Shown piece after piece: positions 55,094-64,000 of a DNA stretch of 64,000 nucleotides. The notes under the pieces are model-generated. The model was not told the origin of the DNA, searched no databases, and saw only the letters and a program-made list of their open reading frames with translations. How positions within the stretch are numbered: the first letter of the stretch is position 1; every line of letters starts with the position of its first letter. Made by a program: the position numbers and the translations under genes. Source of the DNA: Skeletonema tropicum (taxonomy: Eukaryota; Bacillariophyta; Thalassiosirophyceae; Thalassiosirales; Thalassiosiraceae); NCBI GenBank assembly GCA_037178625.1, contig CM074141.1:930001-994000 (forward strand), in the 5' to 3' direction.

Positions 55094-55977
55094 CATCGTT
55101 CGATTCCATCGACTGCGTCAGTGTCTTCGCTTTTGATATTGTGTTGTTCGTTTTGGTGGATTTTCAGTGCGCATTCTTCAATGAATCGCATTCTACATGC
55201 ACGACAAATATGAATTCCTGTATCCATCTTCTTCATGTAAGCACGGCGTAATCCGCATCTTCGTGTTCCAGATTCATTTTGAACTCGAAGTGATGCACAT
55301 TAATTCATTCGTAATTCCCAATGAAGCAATTCCTCCTGCTGCGCACGCTCTTCTTCGTCATCTTTCTGAGGAGCTTCTACCGACCGGCACGCTTCGATTT
55401 TGTAGCCTCTAACATGTCTTGAATCCCCCCCATATCCATGAGGCGCTTTCAAATTGTAAAGCTTTCATTATCAATTCGTTTCGACGTTTCCTCCTCACTT
55501 GGAAGTACCTCTTCGACATCTTATTCCTTCTTGTGTGGAACTCTCAATATTCTCTTCCGCCAAATCACCAACGCAGCACCATAACTTGAGTGTGTTCACC
55601 AATACATCCGATAGCAGCGCAAAACATTTCAATTTGGTTGGAAGTTGTAGAGGATTCTTGTCGCCAGAGAGTTATGAATCTGCCTCTTCAATTTTTATGT
55701 TGTCTTCAAACTGTTGGATGCTGTTGGATGGCAGCGTCATCCTATTCTTTGGCTGCTCATCATTGTCTTGTATCATTCATACCAGACCTTCCATCGCCAC
55801 CATACTCATCTTATCTCGTACTTCTTCATCGCCTCTCTCAAACTTGGCTTCTTCACCTTTTTCGTCACTTCGCCATACATAAAGATTCTGTTGAATCTTC
55901 TCGCCGTTCTTAGCTGAATTGTTCTGTATCATTCGACAGTGAGCAAGCACTTTGCGTTGCTTTACCATCACTTCCAA
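55094..55977 (-). pseudogene. Broken C2H2 zinc-finger gene
   Basis: Minus-strand coding-quality sequence with stops and frame changes. It runs as NSAKNGEKIQQNLYVWRSDE, DKMSMVAMEGLV, stop, IQDNDEQPKNRMTLPSNSIQ, stop, LSGDKNPLQLPTKLKCF, NIESSTQEGIRCRRG, then in other frames APQKDDEEERAQQEELLHWE, stop, and finally MKKMDTGIHICRACRMRF and IEECALKIHQNEQHN. The last part is a C2H2 finger (C-x2-C-x12-H-x4-H). In-frame stops are harder to explain by one-base insertions than the other broken genes, so a real pseudogene is preferred. The insect-like or transposon origin is unknown. Confidence 0.45.
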
Positions 55978-56684
55978 TATTGAGATGTATGAGACGATTG
56001 ACTCTTTTGCAAAATAGCCTTAAGTTCCGCGTTCGCACTACCCGTCTACATCCTTGCATGAATACAAATCTGCCCCGTTTTCGTCTCAAAAGCATTTTCC
56101 ATCATGATATGTTGTTAGGAGTATCTATTTGGCGAAACTCCTCCCGTTACTGTTTTGAGAAAGGAGTTGCTTGCGTGGCTAGGGCGTTTTGAGAGTAACT
56201 TATTGCATTCCGAAGTTCGAAGTTCATGAGGATGAAGTATAGAGTATAGTGTAAATGCAAAACTAAGGCTTTGGTTTTGCTCGTGTGAGTCGGGCTGTAC
56301 GTGAGTCTCACACCACAGTACCATAAGTATCGAATAAGTATAGAAATCTTAGTTTTCATTTACACAAAGCTGATAAAAGCACGATTGTTGTTTGATGAAA
56401 GAAAAGAGATGAAGTAACGGCCGACAATAGACAATACTTAGGATCTCTCACTACTTAGCCAGTAGCCAGTAGCCAGAGGCAACGCACCTGCACCCTGCAC
56501 TAAATACATACTTGAATCAATTCGCGGACAGAGGAGTCACAAGGTCTGTGCGGAATCGTCTACTTCATGATGGCATCGCCGGCAATGTCGTCATAACGCT
56601 GCACGCTGTTTGCTGTTTGTCGCCAGGAAAATATTTATTTGCAAAGAGTATCTTTCTCATTCCAACTTCAGCTCTCCTCATTGC
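55978..56684. other. Intergenic, possible upstream part of the broken zinc-finger gene
   Basis: Minus-strand sequence at 55910-56095 has some coding character (RRGRFVFMQGCRRVVRT), perhaps the first part of the broken gene. The rest is the promoter of the next gene. Confidence 0.35.
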
Positions 56685-59002
56685 ATGATTGAAATGCCCA
56701 TCTCCCAGACAGCTAGCACCATGAATGAATATAATTTCATGACCTCATGCAAGCATGAAGGCACAATCAAAGCTGTCAAATCATCATCAGGAAAGCACGC
56801 AGGGAAATGGATGTGCAAAGTAAAAGGCCCAAAAGTTACAGCGACGAATAATAATATGAAAGTCAAGACTCTTTACACAGCTCCCTTTCTTGGTGCGGCA
56901 AAGGCATCTATAGCCAAGTTCCTCTCTATTACTGTTGCCACTGTGGAAGTTACAACATCATCATTAGCATCATCTGGAGCACAAGAAGTTAGGAGCACGC
57001 CTATTACAGTGGCACGACAACAAAAGGTTGAATCAAAGAAGAGTACGAATGCTAATAATACTAATGAATTTGATACGGGTGATGATGACGAGTTTGCTAA
57101 TTTTGACTTGAATGCTGCAATTTCATCTGCGGTAAAGCAGCAGAGGAGTGCTCCCAAGAAGAAGCCGTATCAACCTTACGGTAAGCAATCAAGCAAGGGT
57201 CAAGAAGGTGGTAGGAAGCAAGCGTTACCACCACAACATTATCCAATAACGTCGAATTACAAATCCTCTTCGGCGGCTACTACTACTACTCCAGATGCAG
57301 CAGCAGCAGCAACGAATCAATTGCAAAAAGAGTTGGAGGAGTTGCGTGCAGAGAAAGATCGTCTCAATAACGAAATTACTTCAGCACAACTTGAGGCAGA
57401 AAGTATCCGTCAAGAGAATGAACATATAACGAAGGAAACACAGGAGGCAAAGGACGAGAAGGCACGATTGAGAGGGCAGATCCGTGCGATACGAGAAGAA
57501 CAGCTAAAGCTGCAAAGCGATTTGAACTCTGCAAAAGAACAACAACAAATGATGGAAAAATCTAAGAAAGTATATGATGATGAACTCGATGTGGAGAAGA
57601 GTAAACTGAAGGGACAGATTAGAGCGCTGCAAGAACAGCGCGATGATCTGAAGTGTGATATCAAGTTGGCCGTCCAAAAAAACGAAGCTGCTGAGAAAGA
57701 GAAGCACGAAAAAGAGCTGAAAGAGTTAGATACAGAGAGGAGTAAATTGAAGGGCCAAATTCGCGCTCTGCAGGAGCAGTACGATCAGTTGAAGAGTGAT
57801 ATTGAAGCAATCACTCAAAAGAAGGATTGTGCTGAAAAGGAAACTCAAGCTGCTCTTGCGAAGAAGGAGGAGTATGATGAGGAGGCGAAAATTGTCAAGA
57901 AGGCACTTGAATCTCATCGCTCCTGAGTTAGCTACTAGCCTAGCAAAGGCGACAAAAATAGCCACAGCAGCTGGTGAAAGCGAACCTCCAACCAAGAAAC
58001 AGAAGACTGGGAAGCGAGCCAAGGGTGGAACAATTGGCAAGTCAATGAAAGCGGCGGAACTCAAGGAAGAAGCTGTCGCAAGAGGAATCAATGTGAAAGA
58101 GTGGAAACATATGAATAAGGAAGCGCTCCTCGAAATGCTTGTCGTGGGGTCACGGTCCATCATCAAATCGGAAGCTTGGGACGAAGTCGTCAATCTTCGC
58201 AAAACATTTGCAGACGAGAGACAGAAAGCAGCACAAATGGAGGAACAATCGGCGGGAAGAACTCTACAGAAAGGAGGAACAAGAACGGAGAGAACAAGAA
58301 AAGAAACGACTGGAACAGAGAGAGAAGAATCGGGCAGACGAGATAAGACAGCAAGCAGTGCTTCACTCACTTTCTGTCCCAAAAAATGTCCATGGATGCA
58401 AACTTGCATTTACAAAAGATCTTCTTTTTCATGGGGCACCAAGAAACTACAACGTTCGATGCTCTCAATGTGGTGGCTGCTACGGTAGTATCGAGTACTC
58501 TTGTGAAAAATGCGATTATGATATCTGCAATGATTGCTTCAAAGTGAAAACCATGACTCCTGCAGAGAAGAAAGTGGAGGCAAAGAGGAAGGCAGCCGAA
58601 GAGAAAGAGCGCCAAAAGGCGGCAGCTGAGAGGCGAAGGTTGCAAGAGGAGGAAGAAGCGAAACGACGTAAGAAGTGGGATCCAAATACACATTTCGCCA
58701 ACAAGATTGTCAATCCGTCGGACAAAAATAAAGACCCCGATGGCAATAAATCGAAAGGTTTTACAGTGTGGTGTAGTGATGGGTACGGAAATGATGGATG
58801 GCACAGTTACGAAGGTGCGCCTGCGAAAGAGTTTGATACAACGTACGCCACAAAAAAGGAGGCAAACGAGAGGGCTCGCTATCTATTTCAATGGAAGAAT
58901 CCCTGGGGGTTGGGGGCAGAAGAATTCGATGATAGGTTGGGTTGTTCGGACAAGTCGACGAAAGAATGGCTTGGCAATATACAGAGAATTTGGACGTCAT
59001 GA
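56685..59002 (+). CDS. Coiled-coil / ZZ zinc-finger protein, frame broken
   Basis: About 770 codons from ATG 56685 or 56694. The N-terminal segment SCKHEGTIKAVKSSSGKHAG and KWMCKVKGPK resembles a small nucleic-acid-binding domain. A Gln/Ala-rich linker and a long heptad-type coiled coil follow (about 57310-57900), with a repeated LKGQIRALQEQ unit. After a one-base-type break near 57915 comes a SAP-like helix pair (SMKAAELKEEAVARGINVKE, NKEALLEML). After a second break near 58260 come a charged helix and a ZZ-like finger: VRCSQCGGCYGSIEY, CEKCDYDICNDCFK. The final 130 residues include GFTVWCSDGYGNDGWHSYEG and end IQRIWTS. Both breaks equal one extra base. It is probably a nuclear or scaffold protein; function unknown. 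Confidence 0.6.
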
Positions 59003-59437
59003 ACATGGTGTAACGAACAAGTCAACAAAAGATGGTAATGGTATCATACACAGTAACACCTGATGATAGTACAACATGGACCGTTTCAGTTGTTCCCGAT
59101 GCTGCGTTCGCATATTTGGAAAATGCAACTAAGACACGTCACTGTTATGATTATGACCGAAAAGAAACAACGGCCAGCATTGGTTATTGGGGCTTTTAAG
59201 TACCCTTCGTCGGGAGAGGATAAAGGTCAAAGTCTCCTCGTACTTGTGTGTATTTGTACTCATTGACCATATTAACACGGACACAGGTAGATATCTTTGA
59301 ATCATTATTTTAAGCCTGCTGCTCTTGAAGCTAAAATTGCGTCAGTAAATCTATACAAACAGATCTACTATACTTAGCTATAGCTCTGTACAATATCATT
59401 CCTCATCTCTCCATGAAACAACAAAATCTCAATATAA
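59003..59437. other. Intergenic between convergent genes
   Basis: 435 bases with no gene seen; likely 3' UTRs. Confidence 0.5.
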
Positions 59438-60841
59438 TCATGGCTGCGTAATAGAAGTCCTTCGAACTGCCTCCTCAAATCTCTCCTTACATTCCACATA
59501 TCCCGATCCACCCGGCCGATACAATCTCTCAAGCGCTCTCCAACGAGCTCGTGTCACATGAGGCATCAACAAGACCGATCCACGAAGGAGCCTCATCCGT
59601 TCCTGATGGAAAAATTGTCGCATCATCTGAATACTCTTTTGATATGGCGAAGGAGGATATCGTAACCCTGGATTGCGGTGGAGATATACATCGCAGTTGA
59701 GATTCAAATGGGCCATTTGTCGAGGGAGTCTTGTGATGTTGTTACCGCAGAGGGATGCGAAGCGAAGTTGTTGCAATGTACCAATCTCTTCTGGAATGAT
59801 AAAGCCATTATTGCTACTACTGCTACTACTACGTCCATCATCATCATCATCATCATCGTTGTTGTTGTTGCTTGTAGTAGTACTTCTACCTCCGCCAGTA
59901 TTGTTGTTGTTGTCCTCAACGAATAAATAGGTCAAACTTGTCAATTTGCCAATGTTTCCATGCAAGTAGCTCATATTGTTTCGACTTAGTGTCAACCGCT
60001 CCAATGGTCCAGTGGATTCAGCCAGTGCATCAAATACACTTGCCCATTCTTCGTTGGACATGGTATTGAGATTACAACCGCGTACCCATAGATGCTTCAA
60101 TGCCAATAATCGATGTCTGCTAGTATCATCATCAACATCATCATGTTCCGCACTTGTTGCATCGTTCTCGATTGATACTACTGATGCAAGTGGTAACAAT
60201 GTACGAATGTTGGGACAATCACTCAAATTCAATGATGTGAGATTGGGTAGCTGAGTAATGATCGAATCAATTGACGCCAATGATGCTTATATATTATATC
60301 GAAAAGAGAACAGAGGACAAGATCAGCATGTGAGAACAACACACATCAAAAATGCAACACTCTACAATCCACCATAACAAAAAACAGTCTACACTATATA
60401 TATATATATACACACATACTTACAATTCTGTCGAATATCCACATGCTGAATATTCACATACACATCCACCAATCGCGGAGGAAACTGCGAGAATTGATAC
60501 CAACAGAATTGAATCCTCGTAATGCGATTACGAGCCTCAACTTGGGCACGTTCTACATATTCGGGTGGGACCGCCGTCTCATTATTGCTACTGATTCTGC
60601 TGCTTGATGTGGTGGTGGACGACAGTGACACAAGTTCCTCGAGCGCTAATTGCATCTCTCGCGTGGAAATGTAGGGGACTTGAGGAGCCGCCAGGGGGTA
60701 GTGAAATAAACAAATGTCACCGTTGGATGTGTCAGTTCGTTGGAGTAGTTCGTGGAGGAACCATTGGGATGTGGAGGGTTTTAGTTTCGTGGATTGTATA
60801 ATGGCTGGGCGGTGGGGATGGTTAGATGATGATGAGTTCAT
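59438..60841 (-). CDS. Leucine-rich-repeat protein, one intron
   Basis: 421 residues from ATG 60841. A 138-base GT-AG intron (donor at 60423, acceptor ending at 60286) joins VDIRQN to SSLASIDSIITQLPNLTSLN, in phase and with total length divisible by three. Leucine-rich repeats follow: LPNLTSLNLSDCPNI, LLALKHLWVRGCNL, LERLTLSRNNMSYL, LTSLTYLFVEDNN, then an N/D/S-rich insertion and LQQLRFASLCGNNITRLP. The C-terminal tail is basic (HQERMRLLRGSVLL, RARWRALERLYRPG). The frame is uninterrupted in both exons. LRRs suggest protein binding; no kinase or TM segment is present. Confidence 0.8.
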
Positions 60842-61187
60842 AATATTATTGCCAATGATGATGATTGTGATGATGTCAATGTCAATGTCAATGTCGATGA
60901 TTGATTAATAATGGATGGAGTTCCCGTCGTATTCAATTATATTGATGCTCAATGCTTTCATACAATCACTTGAAATGATGTACTTAGGTTTGTTCATCAC
61001 TGATGATGATGAAAAGTGCCGATATGGTACATAATCACAACATACCATGAATGATGTCTCATCTCATGATGTCATTGCTGCCGGCAATTGCAATTGTTCT
61101 TCGAAGTGTCAAGGGATGGACACGTCGTCCGTTTTACTTCTTTATTGAACATTCATGTATAGTAATTGGCCTCATTCCATCAGCAAA
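60842..61187. other. Region between the LRR gene and tRNA-Ala
   Basis: Contains an atgtcaatgtcaatgtcaat run (60876-60897). No gene seen. Confidence 0.5.
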
Positions 61188-61259
61188 GGGGATGTAGTTC
61201 AGTGGTAGAACGCTCGCTTCGCATGCGAGAAGTCGGGGGTTCGATTCCCCCCATCTCCA
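61188..61259 (+). tRNA. tRNA-Ala (anticodon CGC)
   Basis: 72 bases fold as a complete cloverleaf: acceptor GGGGATG/CATCTCC, D stem GTTC/GAAC, anticodon stem CTCGC/GCGAG with loop TTCGCAT, T stem GGGGG/CCCCC with loop TTCGATT, discriminator A. The G3-U70 wobble pair, the main alanine identity element, is present. The A box TAGTTCAGTGG and B box GGTTCGATTCC match Pol III promoters. No intron, and CCA is not encoded, as expected for a nuclear gene. Confidence 0.97.
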
Positions 61260-61260
61260 C

Positions 61261-61265
61261 TTTTT
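61261..61265 (+). terminator. Pol III terminator of tRNA-Ala
   Basis: Five T residues two bases after the tRNA 3' end. Confidence 0.8.
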
Positions 61266-61600
61266 CTGTTGGTAGCGTTTTTAGTTTTTTTCATCATCAA
61301 TCATCATCGTTTGACAGATTGTCATTGGTGCAAAATAGCAAGCACCAGCCCAAGAATCGTTTTAGGTTGCAATTGGCTGTGGCGCTGATTGACCTCTATT
61401 AGTCGCCGACCTCATTTCATTGTCATATTTATTATAACTTTTGGACATTATTTTTTTCGGTAGGGCTGGAGGTGAATTGTGGTACAGTATTCTGTTCCGT
61501 CCATATTATCACTAAAAGCAAAGCACAAGGAAACAGAAAGATCTCAAGCTAGAGAGATAGATAGAGAGAGAGAGAGAGCAGTAACAACACAAGTCAAATA
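61266..61600. other. Promoter and 5' UTR of the glycosyltransferase gene
   Basis: No gene; a GA/GATA-rich microsatellite lies at about 61548-61579, close to the next start codon. Confidence 0.6.
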
Positions 61601-61882
61601 ATGTTACGATCTCGAACTACACGACAAGCTGCTCCCTAACAACGGCAATGGATCACTGTCATCACACAACAACAACACGCGACAATGCAATAATAATTTA
61701 AGCGGTGGTAGTGACAGCAGCAATAACGATGATGATCCGCGAGGCACACACTCGAAATCAATCATCCCAAAGTCACTAATTGGAACGTTGGTGGTTGCGA
61801 GTATAGTATTTCTCATGTTGTTATTCTCTGGATCATTATCGAATGACAGCAACAGAGCTACAGCGACCAACAATAGCAGTAG

Positions 61883-61913
<31 letters not shown>

Positions 61914-63489
61914 AGTGGTAATAGTGCAGTCAAAGTACAAGACACTAGCAGCATAACACATGATCATGAAACGAACCAACAACAACAATTGCGAAATGCA
62001 GCAGCATCAATACTACAAACCAATAATGAATCAAACAATACACAAATACAACACCCCCTCCTCCACAACTTCACCAACCACAGGATCAACCCTCCACCTA
62101 ATCTTCTCCACCGACTGCGGAACCTTCCAACACTGGCAATCCTACCTCTTCTTCCACCGTGCCTACACCGTCCAACAACCGGGATATATTACCCGTATAG
62201 CGTCCGGATGTACGCCAGAACAACAACAGTATGAACAGTCGTGGCATGACAGCCATGTTGCAGAGGTGATGAGTGATAGGTATAGGATACACTTTACTCC
62301 ACACTTTTCGGGTGTGGTCGATGAGACTACGGGGGAGGTGAAGGGGGATTATAAGTTTTTTAATAAGCCATTTGGGCTGAAACACTTTTTGGAGGAGAGT
62401 GATTTGCTTGGATTGACTAACAACAACAACAACAACAACAACAACAACGATAATAAAGAGAGGATGATGAAACATCCAAATGACATCATCATACTCTGCG
62501 ATCCAGACTTTGCTCTCCTTCGACCAATCACAGACGATTTCTCCAATCCACGTGACACACTCATCGGACCACGTCGCAAGGCCCACTATCAACAAATGTC
62601 CTCACACATTGTTACACATGGACAACCCTACGCCCAAACGTACGGTTTGGGTACCCAATGGCGAAAGTTCAATCTAGATGAGATTGCTGGACCGGATAGT
62701 CCAGCAAAGTCAGTAGATCAGAAGAATGGAGGAGTGTTTTATCCAGCTGGACCACCGTATATTGGCACAGCGAGTGATATGTATAAGATTGCTGTGGCGT
62801 GGTCGGAGTTTGCACCGAGGGTTTATAAGGAGTATCCACATTTGTTGGCGGAAATGGTGAGTTTGTGTGATAGTGGCGCTGCGTTCACTATATATTTTAT
62901 ACGACTGGATCTCTGTTGGCTTTTGCTTGTTTTTCGTCTCGTTTGTGAGATTGTACACTCTTACACATCCAAAATCTCGCTTCTTATCTCTCTCTCTCTC
63001 TCTCAGTACGCCTACTGCATAGCAGCAGCCCACCTCCAACTCCCCCACACACTCATTGATTCCCTCATGATCTCCAGTTCCGACGTTGGCGGTGAGGGTT
63101 GGAAATTCATTCACGCCATTCCAAAAGCAGACACATGTTCCTTTGCCACCCAACCCGATCATTCCATCCGACCACTTCCATCCCTAATACATTACTGTCA
63201 ACGGTATATAGTCGATACACGGTACTTCTTTGGGAAGCGTAAGGTCCCCCATGAGATATTCACGTGTGATCACCCATTGTTGGAAGAACCACCAATGACC
63301 TTGGGACAGGGTGAAATGAATACGGAGAAGGATCGAATGGCTGCCTTTGTGATTTGTGCCATGACGAGGTTTATGAATGATGCCATGATGTTTTTTAAGG
63401 AGCGGGCTCATTGTGAGGGTGGTGGGAATCGGGAACGGATGGAGTTGGTCCCTAATGCAAAATTAACTCAAAGGAAGACGGATGGTTAA
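61601..63489 (+). CDS. Peptidyl-serine alpha-galactosyltransferase-like protein (GT96-type), one intron, frame broken
   Basis: Type II Golgi glycosyltransferase. From ATG 61601; frame changes equal to one extra base lie near 61637 and 62075. A membrane helix ([19 protein letters not shown]) precedes a Ser run. The catalytic domain shows [63 protein letters not shown] (DxD-like), [13 protein letters not shown] and [19 protein letters not shown] 150-base GT-AG intron (62857-63006) keeps the frame and joins LLAEM to [18 protein letters not shown]. The end has [29 protein letters not shown]. This order matches serine galactosyltransferases of hydroxyproline-rich glycoproteins in plants and algae. 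The family number is from memory. Confidence 0.72.
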
Positions 63490-63569
63490 AATAAACAAGC
63501 ACTTATATCTGCATAATGTCTCTTGATACCTTGTACATTTATTGAATTTGCCTCTTCATGCACTGCTCT

Positions 63570-64000
63570 CTACATAATATCTATCAACTCGCGTAAATGA
63601 CATCCCCTTGTCCAATGAATTATGAATTTTGTACAAGGTGCGATTCTCATTTTGCTCCCGTCCTTCTTCCTCTTACACACAGACTTGTGGTTTGGCCAAT
63701 CACTTCGTTGACACTCCTTACCACAATACTTGACACTTCGGCGCAGCCTGTGCATTGGAAGAGCTTTTCTTTACTCTGACTACAATGCGCGCACACATTA
63801 TTATCGTCATTGCTCTCGCCTTTTTGTTGTTGTTCTTCTTCTTCTTTCAGGCAGTTGCATGTGTTTTTAGAGTACAAGAACGCGGCCAGAAATTCCTCAA
63901 GCCTTCCCGTCGTCTTTTGCGTATTGCATGTAAGCCGCTCCTTCAGCATCTGGTGAAAACAATGCGACAGCAAATGCAATGACTACAGCCATCGCTATGT
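63570..64000 (-). CDS. MYND zinc-finger protein, partial at window end
   Basis: Only the C-terminal part is in the window. NVCAHCSQSKEKLFQCTGC is followed, after a frame change near 63740, by KYCGKECQRSDWPNHKSVCK, which completes a MYND finger (C-x2-C, C-x2-C, YC, CQ..DW..H...C). The tail ends LRELIDIM. Upstream is KNTCNCLKEEEEQQQKGES and, in another frame, FAVALFSPDAEGAAYMQYAK. MYND proteins bind proline-rich partners; in diatoms they are often joined to Sel1 or ankyrin repeats, but too little is visible to say which. Confidence 0.65.

Noticed and set aside
57726..58409. 227-codon minus-strand hydrophobic frame
   Set aside because: It is antisense to the coiled-coil region of the ZZ protein; the Leu/Ser pattern comes from Lys/Glu codons read backwards.

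Overview
The window looks like nuclear DNA of a centric (Thalassiosira/Skeletonema-like) diatom. Four tandem fucoxanthin-chlorophyll a/c protein (Lhcf) genes, short GT-AG introns, an AAAFAP-type bipartite plastid presequence, stramenopile-style AP2, PDZ and DUF-type proteins, and a eukaryotic tRNA-Ala all point that way. The genus is inference.

Layout. 1-1566 is a tandem satellite (about 190 bp units). 2.4-6.1 kb is a POT1-like telomere single-strand-binding protein, followed by a small membrane protein. 7-18 kb holds the four Lhcf copies: two in about 1 kb duplications and two in a 2.1 kb segmental duplication that also copied a divergent promoter and the 5' end of a plastid-targeted gene. 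18-34.6 kb carries a membrane-anchored phosphoesterase-like protein, a DUF6824/PDZ/armadillo protein and a shorter paralogue of it, a plastid-type hypothetical, a Ser-rich protein, a type II membrane methyltransferase and an acidic type II membrane protein. 34.8-36.5 kb is a second array of the same satellite family, inverted and diverged. 36.9-41.7 kb has an AP2 protein with about eleven GWE repeats and a polytopic membrane protein. 42-52 kb is a mobile-element graveyard: a PIF1-like helicase relic, a palindromic solo copy of the satellite core, a Ty1/copia RNase H relic, a 1.5 kb inverted-repeat element and a 1.28 kb element with perfect 33 bp terminal inverted repeats around an unrecognised gene. 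52-64 kb is gene-dense: a SET-domain protein, a membrane-anchored hypothetical, a minisatellite, a C2H2 relic, a coiled-coil/ZZ protein, a leucine-rich-repeat protein, tRNA-Ala(CGC), a peptidyl-serine galactosyltransferase-like enzyme and a MYND protein cut by the window end.

Reading-frame quality. About a dozen otherwise convincing genes are broken by single-base frame changes, mostly equal to a one-base insertion. In the Lhcf copies these can be located exactly by comparing the copies. Uncorrected long-read consensus errors explain this better than a dozen independent pseudogenes, so broken genes are described as single loci with their breaks and are not reconstructed as proteins. Genes sit on both strands with their own introns and promoters; there is no operon-like organisation. 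The only clear functional cluster is the Lhcf light-harvesting array.
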